Positions 56,101 through 64,000 of a stretch of 64,000 nucleotides of DNA are shown here, in pieces. A model generated the notes under the pieces. It was given only the letters and a program-made list of their open reading frames with translations, ran no database searches and was not told the origin of the DNA. Position numbers and translations under genes: made by a program. The stretch spans positions 1 through 64,000 of the forward strand of contig JAGFBZ010001588.1 in the NCBI GenBank assembly GCA_018398805.1. The letters run 5' to 3'. Source of the DNA: Hirundichthys speculiger. Its lineage: Eukaryota > Chordata > Actinopteri > Beloniformes > Exocoetidae. The number at the start of each line of letters is the position of its first letter. The first letter of the stretch is position 1.

Positions 56101-59100
56101 TCTGTTTCTGAATATAACTCCCCTCCGGCCGTGAACGAAGCTCAGAAAGGTTGAAGTCAGAGAGAACGAAGAACAGACGAGCAGCTGGTCCTCAGGACGT
56201 ACCGGTGAACGCGGTGGAGGCTTCTGGGAAGTGGAGTTTTCAATCAGATTTGTTCAGCAGTGTCTTGGAAAGTGAGAGGACGCCTGAAGAATGGAGGAAG
56301 AGCGCACTGGGGTGACGTGCACAGCTGGAGCAACTACATATAACAACTACTACAACGCCAATGGACCAAAACCAAAATCTGTGAGCAACAGTGTGGTTTC
56401 ATGCCAGAAAAAGAGCACGACAGATCGTTTTTGCTGTGAGAATGGTGAAGGAGAAGCACAGATGAGCATCATGGGAGGAATTCTGGCGTCGGATAAGGAA
56501 GTCTGGAGCGACAGAAGTGTGTTAGACTGGTGTTAGCGTGCTAGACCGCTTCAGGATGTGCAACCGTGGGAAGAAAAAAAAGTATGTGAAGCCTTTGGAA
56601 CGGTCTGGTCTTCTGCACGGACTCGACATAAACTTGTGATCTTTCCAGAACCGCTTCGCCTCAGACACATGTCAAAGCAAGCCCAGATCACAGTCGTCTC
56701 TCCGAGTCATAGGTAAAACTGGTAAAGTGAGTAATCTTGGCTTCTTGACTTCTCCAAACAGCAGCCAGAGCAGTAAACTGCATCCGTTTACAGACAGGTT
56801 GTCTAACTGTGGATTTATAGATACTTAAACACTGAGATGACTTTGTCTACCTCACCAGCTGACGTGCTCCCGATCGTAAGTCTTCAGAGATGTCCCGGTT
56901 CACGTCAGCGACGCTTCGCTCATTGTCTGTCTGTTATTGATCCGTGTCGCTCTCCAAACTCACTTCATCAAGTGGACTCGAGCTGTTCAAAACTACCGGC
57001 TCCAGTCAGCCTTTGCTGAAGTGATTCTATTTTATTTTACACATTAGCACTGTGAATGTTTAGTGGTTGTGTTCAATTGTGACACAATAAATGTTAACCG
57101 TTTGTGTGTTATCAGCTCAAGCTCATTTCATTTGTCTCTTATTGTGATTTTTAGAGGAAGTTCAGATGAAAGTTTGCAGAAAAGTGCAGAAGAGTCGTTC
57201 GTTCTAGAGGGCTCAGATGGTCTTATTTCTTTCGGATCATTAGTATTGGCTACCGGGACCAGTGTTGGATCGGACCGTTCGAATGGGGTCAAAGTGAGAG
57301 AGGTGGTTTGGACACATAAAGAGGAGGAATAGTGAATGAATTAAAGGGTACATCGTTGCAGCGATCCCACCTACTATCAGGTTTCTTTTCTTTAGTTTTT
57401 GCCCCCCAAATACATTGGCTCCACCTGTCCAGGTGTAGAGCTGGGATTGGCTCCAGCAGACCCCCGTGACTCTGGACAGGACTAAACGGGTATTGATAAT
57501 GGATGGATGGATGAAATACATCGGCTCACACACCGAGTAATAAACAGCTGGGGTTTATTTGAGCTTTTTAAAGAGGAAGAAAGCACCCACGATGACGACG
57601 GCACTAACAGCTGCTCACCCCGTCCCTCTCGGATCCCTGCACGCCGCCGCATGAGTCAGAGGAGCTGATCCGTTCATCAGGCGTGGCTGAGAAAAATCAA
57701 CCCCTCCTGGCTCGGAGCCCACATCTGCTGAGCAGAAACCACGCACCTCTGACACAACTGTCCAGGAATGTTTCAGAGTAAATCCTCTACGGTTTCTTCT
57801 GCAGCCGTCTGATCCCGCCTCGCTTCTGTTCATTTGCAGCATATTTGCCGGTCGTCCACTCTGGCCGGCTGGGGGGAGCTGTACGGACGCACGGGCTACA
57901 ACTACATTTTCTCAGGTGCCGCACACGCACGCACGCACAGACACACACACAAACCCGCGCTACGTAAATTTAGCAGCGATATGGGAAGTTGCGGCGGATT
58001 TATTTTCCGTGGGGGTTTCGGTTCGCAGACTTTGTGCCGTGCAACATTTAGAGCAGCTGAGACGAGCGCCGCGTCTGTGTGGCCGCTGGGTTTCCCTCCT
58101 CCACAATCAGCAGCTTTTCATCCCGTTCAGTCAGATGCAGTAACGTCTGCCGACTAGCAGTGTGAAAAAAAAATCGATTTGGCGATATATCGCGATATTC
58201 GGCCGCCGCCAGATATATATTGATTTTTCAGCTCCTAATGTCGATTTTTTTTTAGGAAAATTTATTCATTCACTTAAATGTGCAAATAGTTTTGACTCAA
58301 TTTGTCCTCTGAATGATCAATATCATCTGATGAACATATACAGCAACTTGATTTTTCATCTCTACTTTTAATTTTGATATTAACTGGGTAGAATATCGCA
58401 ATATATCGGGATATCGGGATATCGTGATATCGTGATAATCGTGACCCACGTATGACAATACATATCGTATTGCGAAGAGTCTGTCTGTAAAAACAGACTC
58501 TTCCAGACAGGAACAGCACATCTGGAAAGGTCTGTCTGTACAAACAGACTCTTCCAGACAGAAACAGAACAGCACATCTGGAAGAGTCTGTCTGTACAAA
58601 CAGACTCTTCCAGACGGGAACAGCACATCTGGAAGAGTCTGTCTGTACAAACAGACTCTTCCAGACAGGAACAGCACATCTGGAAGAGTCTGTCTGTAAA
58701 AACAGACTCTTCCAGACCGGAACAGCACATCTGGAAAGGTCTGTCTGTACAAAACAGACTCTTCAGACAGGAACAGCACATCTGGAAGAGTCTGTCTGTA
58801 AAAACAGACTCTTCCAGACGGGAACAGCACATCTGGAAGAGTCTGTCTGTACAAACAGACTCTTCCAGACGGGAACAGCACATCTGGAAGAGTCTGTCTG
58901 TAAAAACAGACTCTTCCAGACCGGAACAGCACATCTGGAAAGGTCTGTCTGTACAAACAGACTCTTTCAGACAGGAACAGCACATCTGGAAGAGTCTGTC
59001 TGTTAAAACAGACTCTTCCAGACAGGAACAGCACATCTGGAAAGGTCTGTCTGTACAAACAGACTCTTCCAGACAGGAACAGCACATCTGGAAGAGTCTG

Positions 59101-62100
59101 TCTGTAAAAACAGACTCTTCCAGACCGGAACAGCACATCTGGAAAGGTCTGTCTGTACAAACAGACTCTTTCAGACAGGAACAGCACATCTGGAAGAGTC
59201 TGTCTGTAAAAAACAGACTCTTCCAGACGGGAAACAGCACATCTGGAAGAGTCTGTCTGTAAAAAACAGACTCTTCCAGACAGGAACAGCACATCTGGAA
59301 GAGTCTGTCTGTAAAAACAGACTCTTCCAGACAGGAAACAGCACATCTGGGCAAAAACTGCGGTTACTTTTCAACCCACTGAGCTCTGAAGATCTGCTGT
59401 CCTGGCCTGGAATTCCAGTTGTTGTGTTTGACTTTTCAATAATTTATTCATTTGTTCACGATTCCTGCCACCATGAAGTTTCTGTCGCCTCACTCGTGTA
59501 TTCAAACGGATTTTCTTGCTCTCAGGGGGCAGCGATGACACGTGGACAGAGTCAGAGGAGTATCCAGAGGATGACAGCGTCGTCAGGTAATCATCTGTGT
59601 TAATGTGCAACAAACACCCGACATTCCTCCGTCTCTGGGTTGAGCTCAGTGTCCAGAAGTTTCCGTTTCAGAGAACACTGTGAGAATAGTTCATTTTCCA
59701 TTGAACCATTGGATGTTAAATCATATTAGGGAAAATATTCTGCTCTTTTTCTTTTTTTCTAAGGTCTTAATGAAATGTCTGTGACATGCCTTGGTGAAAG
59801 TACCGCAGAGTAATTAAGTTCCCCTTTCAGCTATAAATGAGTTGCTCTTTTCATGTCAACGGGTCTGAGGGGGGGGTGTCAGATGTCCACCTCTGATGTT
59901 CAGACGTACATTTAGACACACTAAAAACACATTCAGCCTGAAAGCTCACACCTGCTAGACGCTGAACTGGTAGGAAAAAAAAGAAAAAAACTTCACTGGC
60001 AGTTTTATTGTCGCCACTGCTTCCTTGTTTAGGTGCAGCCTTGTTGTGATTCATGCGCTGAACTGGGCCGTTGGGGAAGCACGTGATTCACGATGGGAGC
60101 AACCAGACCAGTGAAAAATCCCAGTGTTTTAACGCTCGGTCCCCTGGTGAAGTTTCAGAGGCCAGTGTTGTTCCTTATGTGGGCTACCTTTCACGCAGAA
60201 GGGCTTCTGACGGCACCTTTATTTATAAATCACAAGTTCCTGATTTCATCGTTCAGTTATTTAAGAATTCCAGGCTGGTTTCAGATTTTCCCACAATCAT
60301 ACCGTTTAAAACATAAACAGCGTAATGGTAGATTATTATTACTGCCTTCATTTCTTTCTTATGTTTGGTCAGTGCTTCTCAAGTGTTTTCTGCTAATGAA
60401 AAAGCAGCTCTCACTGAGCGATATAAGACTTTAAAGACCTTAAAGATGACAGGAGTATTTAAACCAATACAAAAACAGAAGTAACAAACAGCAGCGACAC
60501 GTGTGTGTGTGACTGTTTACTCGTCTGACAGCTCGGCGGGAAGCAGCTGTTCTCTATGGAGCCCCGTTTGGGTCATAATTCAAAGAATAAAGGAGTCTAT
60601 TATTATGAAATACAGGCGTTTATTATTATGAAAATATTTCCCATTATTATGATAATGGTTTCGTTTTTCATAAGAATGAGCTTTTACATAATAATGGCAT
60701 TGTTTTTCATAAGAATTATTTGTGTGTCAATCACAGCAGAGAGGGCGGAGCCATTTATGTGATTGGCTGCTCTTTCATTCAGGCATAAGCAACAGCAACA
60801 GTGAATCGTCAAATCAGGTCAAAATAGTATCGCCTGATAAATTATCATTTTCGATATTGTCTGCTAACCCCGTCAAGGTTTCCTGTAGCTCAGTCCAAGC
60901 TGCCATAGCTACAATCAGACTAGGAGCGCACCTTGATGACGCCACGGCTCGCTGCTAACGGGACCTCACGGCCAAAACTAGTCGATGTCAGAGCGTAGAA
61001 TGGAGAAGGATCAGCCAATGAGCGTGCAGGTCAACCACTGGCCCCGCCCACTGGCAAAATGTCATTATTATGTAAAAGCTCATTCTTATGAAAAAGGAAG
61101 CAATTATGTAAAAAACTCATTCTTAGATAAAAAGCTATTCTGAAATAAACTATTATGCAATAAACTAGAATTAAATAATAATAAAAATATATTTCATAAT
61201 AATTACATTTTTTCATAATAATGTGAAATATTTCATAATAATGCACATATATTTCATAACAATGGGAAATATTTCATAATAATAAACATGCATTTCATAA
61301 TAATGGATACGTATTTAATAATAATAATAGACTCATTTATTCATTGAATTATGACCCAAACGGGGCTCCATAGTTTTCCAGCTTTGGCCCGTGTGATTGA
61401 ATTGTGCTGAACAACAAAACTCTGTCCTGACAGACGGGTAAACAGGTTCGGCGTCTAAACGCAGTAATTCCTGGTGCGATTTTTTTTTTTTTTTCACCTC
61501 ATGCCTGCGAGCGCTGACTCACTGCTGTTGGAGATCAGGTCCGTGCATGTCGTGCCATCTGCAAGACTCTGTGACAGTGTTAGCTGCGTGGACGGAGGGG
61601 GCAGTCAGGGTGTGACGAGGGTGTGGGCTCAGACACGCTCCAGGGGGAACACCGGCGTTCAGGAGGCTGTCGAAGATTCGCACCTTCAGTTGATCTGTTC
61701 CCGCAGTATGCAAACGCGATGCTGATCCAGCAAGGCAGGGGCTGGAATGTTTGAGCAGCACCAGACGTGATCAAACCCAAAATTTGGTTATCACCGGGGC
61801 AAACATCTGATAGTCATGTAAACAGCTAACGCTGCTTTGCTGGGGAATAAACAGAACGGTTACAACGCTTCCAGCACTGAAAGATTGTGAGACAGCAGTG
61901 TTTTTGAAGACGTTGGTGGAAACCTTAACCAACCGGCCCTGGTTCACCAAAGCATTTAATCATTGACCCGTTCAAGAAATCTGAAGAACTTGGACCGGTT
62001 TTGCTGTGACCCCTGAGACAGCCAGGAGCTGTCATTCAGCCATCCCAGAATTCAGACTCTGTGATGGTGTGTGGTATTAATGCTGCCTTCAGGGCCGTAG

Positions 62101-62343
62101 AGCCCATAGCTGGCTGTTTTTTTTTTCCTTTCTTTTTAATTATTGTCCCAGTGTTTTCTGAATTTTGACATGTTTCCACTTTTCGGACCTAAACCTGTCC
62201 CTTCTTGTCCTCCTGCCCAGGAACGGGGACTCCCAGCTCTTTGACAAGGTCCGGGGTCACGACATTAAGCTGCTGCGATATCTCTCCGTGCGCTACATCT
62301 GTGACCTGATGGTGGAGAACAAAAAGGTTAAGTTTGGCCTAAA
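53003..62343 (+). CDS. mtmr14: Myotubularin-related protein 14 (5' part, exons 1-6; continues beyond the window)
   Basis: MTMR14 (Jumpy) is a phosphoinositide 3-phosphatase acting on PI3P and PI(3,5)P2; it limits autophagy and affects muscle calcium handling. Exons: 53003-53122, 54412-54556, 55968-56076, 57840-57915, 59526-59586 and 62221-62343. Recognisable blocks: F-S-K-T-Q-Y-R-A-K (exon 1), C-L-E-L-F-A-K-D-Y and C-G-H-Y-P-R-Q-I-V-F-L-E-Y (2), F-E-S-T-V-Q-I-N-K-L-Q-D-L (3), L-A-G-W-G-E-L-Y-G-R-T-G-Y-N-Y (4), the acidic D-T-W-T-E-S-E-E (5) and D-K-V-R-G-H-D-I-K-L-L-R-Y-L-S-V (6). The C-x5-R catalytic loop lies further on. Exon 2 is one base out of phase with the best exon 1 donor, which suggests a lesion, a sequence error or another donor. 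Introns hold two hAT-type copies, a hairpin satellite and a fold-back element. Confidence 0.9.
53690..54341 (-). mobile_element. hAT-type short element, family C, copy 2, with 8-bp target duplication
   Basis: TAGTGCTGGGCAATATGACG at the left, CATATCGCCCAGCACTA at the right, flanked by exact GTCTCAGT repeats (53682-53689, 54342-54349). It is the reverse complement of the copy at 16821-17462. It fills the 3' end of mtmr14 intron 1, ending 70 bp before exon 2. Confidence 0.9.
54412..54556 (+). CDS. mtmr14: mtmr14 exon 2 (carries an apparent frame break)
   Basis: The acceptor is cctcacag before GTGGAGACG; the donor is GACAG|gtactc. In phase 0 the first codons read V-E-T-I-D, matching the start of this exon in other MTMR14 proteins, but R-R-C-L-E-L-F follows in another frame. 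The 145-nt length is one too few modulo three, consistent with loss of 4 nt around 54423-54427. Confidence 0.8.
54557..55967 (+). other. mtmr14: mtmr14 intron 2
   Basis: Contains a T run (54579-54598), a G run (54880-54888) and a short CA repeat (55880-55895). No repeat family is recognised otherwise. Confidence 0.5.
55968..56076 (+). CDS. mtmr14: mtmr14 exon 3
   Basis: The acceptor is tttcgcgcag before GTTCGAGAGC and the donor is AAG|gtattt. It encodes F-E-S-T-V-Q-I-N-K-L-Q-D-L-V-N-R through R-F-V-C-P-V-I-L-Y-N-G-K. Confidence 0.93.
56077..57839 (+). other. mtmr14: mtmr14 intron 3
   Basis: Holds an L2-like LINE 3' tail at about 57415-57513 and otherwise sequence I cannot assign. Several open frames lack any domain. 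Confidence 0.5.
57415..57513 (+). repeat. L2-like LINE 3' end
   Basis: CACCTGTCCAGGTGTAGAGC, GCTGGGATTGGCTCCAGCAG and ACCCCCGTGACTCTGGACAG, ending in ATGGATGGATGG, is the familiar 3' end of a fish L2-type LINE. Confidence 0.75.
57840..57915 (+). CDS. mtmr14: mtmr14 exon 4
   Basis: The acceptor is catttgcag before CATATTTGCCGG and the donor is TCAG|gtgccg. It encodes H-I-C-R-S-S-T-L-A-G-W-G-E-L-Y-G-R-T-G-Y, among the most conserved MTMR14 segments. Confidence 0.94.
58154..58474 (+). mobile_element. hAT-type short element, family D, copy 2, right end replaced by satellite
   Basis: Starts CTAGCAGTGTGAAAAAAAAA and follows the 25163-25666 copy, including TCCTCTGAATGATCAATATC. At 'catatcgtattgcga' it changes abruptly into the 51-bp array, so its right terminus is missing. 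Confidence 0.7.
58475..59350. repeat. 51-bp satellite of tandem hairpins in mtmr14 intron 4
   Basis: About 17 units of 51 bp. Each contains GGAAGAGTCTGT, a short spacer (CTGTACAA or CTGTAAAA) and the inverse ACAGACTCTTCC, then CAG and a GGAACAGCACATCT linker. Units alternate between TACAAAC and TAAAAAC loops and between AAGAGTC and AAAGGTC. A minus-strand frame of 349 codons (58297-59346) is open only because 51 is a multiple of three. Confidence 0.96.
59526..59586 (+). CDS. mtmr14: mtmr14 exon 5
   Basis: The acceptor is ttgctctcag before GGGGCAGCG and the donor is GTCAG|gtaatc. It encodes the acidic stretch G-G-S-D-D-T-W-T-E-S-E-E-Y-P-E-D-D-S. Confidence 0.92.
59587..62220 (+). other. mtmr14: mtmr14 intron 5
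   Basis: Contains the fold-back element at 60554-61373 and a T run at 61480-61494. The rest is unassigned. Confidence 0.5.
60554..61373. mobile_element. 820-bp fold-back DNA element (CTATGGAGCCCCGTTTGGGT)
   Basis: The ends are inverted for at least 50 bp with few mismatches (CTATGGAGCCCCGTTTGGGT and onward to GAATAAA and AGTCTATTATTAT). Inside the arms, TTATTATGAAATA-type motifs repeat many times, making both arms AT-rich and mutually complementary. The GC-richer core (60760-61060) includes CGCACCTTGATGACGCCACG and may derive from a transposase gene. No target duplication was resolved; the class is unknown. Confidence 0.8.
62221..62343 (+). CDS. mtmr14: mtmr14 exon 6
   Basis: The acceptor is tcctgcccag before GAACGGGGACTCC and the donor is CTAAA|gtaagg. 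It encodes N-G-D-S-Q-L-F-D-K-V-R-G-H-D-I-K-L-L-R-Y to N-K-K-V-K-F-G-L. The next exon is not in the window, although the last bases (tcatttccag, ending at 64000) look like its acceptor. Confidence 0.94.
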
Positions 62344-63189
62344 GTAAGGAACAGCGTTAATTCCTTCAGTATTTAGCTTGATGCATTGTAGTTTCTGCTC
62401 ATCTGATTAGCTTCACAGACTCACAAGCTGCCGACTGTCATGAAGCTGGGAACCATCCAGCTTCTTTATACTCGCCCACTGCCCTGCAACGGAGGCCGAT
62501 TCCATGTAAAATAGTGTTTTTCTGTCCACATGAATATTTCCTGTCAGTTGTGGGCGGAGCCCCAGAAGAAGGGTCCCGTGTTTTATTCCTCTGCTGCACT
62601 TCCCTTTTCCTATTTTGCTCCAAACACGAGATATTTTTTTTTAGAAGCAGCCTTTTTTCTGTGTGTCGACGCCAGCCAGCGTGGACCATAAAAACGTCGT
62701 GCACATGCACCAAACAGGAACTGTCACGTGAAATGTGACAATCTGCCACCTTCCTGTGTGCAGATGTTGCTGAGAACACGTTTATTTATGTGTTTATGTG
62801 TTAGGAGCTACTCATTACTTGTTATTCCATTATGGCTGCAGAAGTCTCAGTTCCTCATTTGAACCTTCTGCTTGCAGAAAGTGGAAAGAAGGACGCTCAG
62901 CGGCTGACCGTGTGCAGCCGAAGACTTTGAATCTATTGACTGAGTGAAGTGTGTATGCGGATGGATTTCATTTAGGAGAAAAGAAAAAAAATCGGTGACT
63001 TCTGTTGCAGGATAAATAAAAAGTACCTAGATTTCTGTCTGTATAAATGTGCAGGAGCAGGCAGTGAAAGTATCCGTTTTCCTTACGTCGACAGCTGCAG
63101 AGCTGAAAGCAGATGGAGGCCCTTCATGTCTCTGATTCTGCTGCAGGTCCGTTTCATTCATGGGCAGATGTTCCTTTCTGCTGCTGCTT

Positions 63190-63790
63190 TAAATTAATCA
63201 GGGAAATCGCATGATTTCGCATTGATAATCGCATTGTATATGCAAAATCAAATAATGAATTCAAAAGTAGTGTGAAGAGTGCACTTTTATTTAAATGTTC
63301 TGCTGCCATATGAACTATGAACACTTTTAACATCAGCACTTATCAGTAACACATATTTAGTGTAAATCTCATCTTAAAAAATGTGCGTTAATGTCATCTT
63401 GTTTTTATAAAAAAAAAAGTCTACCAACAAAATCCTGTCGGCACAATCGTACCATTAAAACAGGCAATTTCTGAGGTAACAGCAAAAACTTTTAACGGGG
63501 AGTTTAACTTGTCATTTGTTACTAATAACCTTGTTTCTGTTGAAATACTCGACGAACTTTAAAATAAAAACATCCATGTAAAAGTTCTGTAACTTTGTTT
63601 TTACTTTGTAAACTTCATTTGTTTTTTTTCCATTTTCAATTATCAATCAAAAATTAAAAAAATTAAAAAGTGACTTTATTTTGTTTTTTAATCCTTCACA
63701 AAAAAACAAAAAAATGCCTGTTTTTTTTATATTTCAATTTTAGAAAACAGACCACGGGACTGAATTTGTTTTTGATATTTAATTGTCCGG
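63190..63790 (-). mobile_element. hAT-type element, family A, remnant copy 3
   Basis: Reverse complement of the interior and right half of family A: GATTAATC/GCGATTA motifs near 63190-63235, then the conserved 'acttttatttaaatgttctgctgccatatgaac' and 'ccttgtttctgttgaa' regions. The outer TAGGGCTGGGC ends are lost. It is in the mtmr14 intron after exon 6. Confidence 0.65.
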
Positions 63791-64000
63791 TTTACGTGAC
63801 CCGAAAATGGTTTTGTGCTGCAGTTCAGGTAGCATGGCGACGCTGGAATCACATATTATAATATTTGCAACATTGTGGAAATCTGAAGGAAACTCATCTC
63901 ATATATAGATGAACCAAAGCCTCTCCAGCTCTGCGTCTGACATCAGTCTGGTTCTCCTCAGATCATGACGAGCTCAGAATCTTCTGATGCTCATTTCCAG

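Noticed and set aside
58297..59346. 349-codon minus-strand frame with Cys-rich repeats, resembling a secreted repeat protein
   Set aside because: Produced by the 51-bp hairpin array; antisense within an mtmr14 intron, no signal peptide, and overlapping frames are also open.
58475..59350. CRISPR-like array (regular repeats with palindromic units)
   Set aside because: The whole unit is repeated with no unique spacers, no cas genes are present, and the context is a vertebrate intron.

Overview
This window looks like nuclear DNA of a teleost fish, probably a percomorph. Four vertebrate genes are split by GT-AG introns, and the space between them is filled with fish-type repeats: Tc1 elements, many short hAT-type elements with 8-bp target duplications, Tigger/pogo remnants, L2/CR1-like and RTE-like LINE pieces, tRNA-derived SINEs and very long minisatellites. 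No bacterial operon, CRISPR array or intact virus is visible.

Layout. 1-21.9 kb has no gene I can name. It holds nested transposons (0.25-1.85 kb), dispersed hAT-type copies, a Tc1 transposase remnant (about 9.5-10.1 kb), a 2.45-kb minisatellite of 15-bp units (12.07-14.52 kb), a Tigger remnant (15.0-15.8 kb) and a 33-bp minisatellite ending about 160 bp before the first gene. 21.95-28.75 kb (+) is a complete four-exon ubiquitin E2 variant gene (ube2v1-like, 147 aa). 30.0-31.3 kb is a polypyrimidine minisatellite. 35.1-39.4 kb (+) is a complete two-exon Scratch-family zinc-finger repressor (303 aa) with a TATA box. 39.4-41.1 kb is an antisense LINE with a 1.2-kb DNA element inside it. 45.2-48.1 kb (-) is a complete two-exon tp53rk (Bud32/PRPK kinase, 252 aa). 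49.3-52.05 kb is a terminal-inverted-repeat element whose interior has become a 2.4-kb minisatellite of 20-bp units. 53.0 kb to the right edge (+) is the 5' part of mtmr14 (six exons seen, catalytic domain outside the window).

How the genes relate. They are separate transcription units: ube2v1 and scratch run the same way, and tp53rk and mtmr14 are divergent. No shared pathway is implied. The UBE2V-Scratch proximity recalls the UBE2V1-SNAI1 and UBE2V2-SNAI2 neighbourhoods of other vertebrates and may be an old paralogous linkage.

Best second-look items: a reading-frame break in mtmr14 exon 2; a probable GC-AG intron, a repeat-encoded polylysine tract and an overlapping uORF in tp53rk; one TIR element found at the same site and orientation in two LINE copies; a minisatellite grown inside a TIR element; and a 51-bp tandem array in which each unit is a hairpin. 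I found no clear new biological system; the novelty is mostly in repeat architecture.
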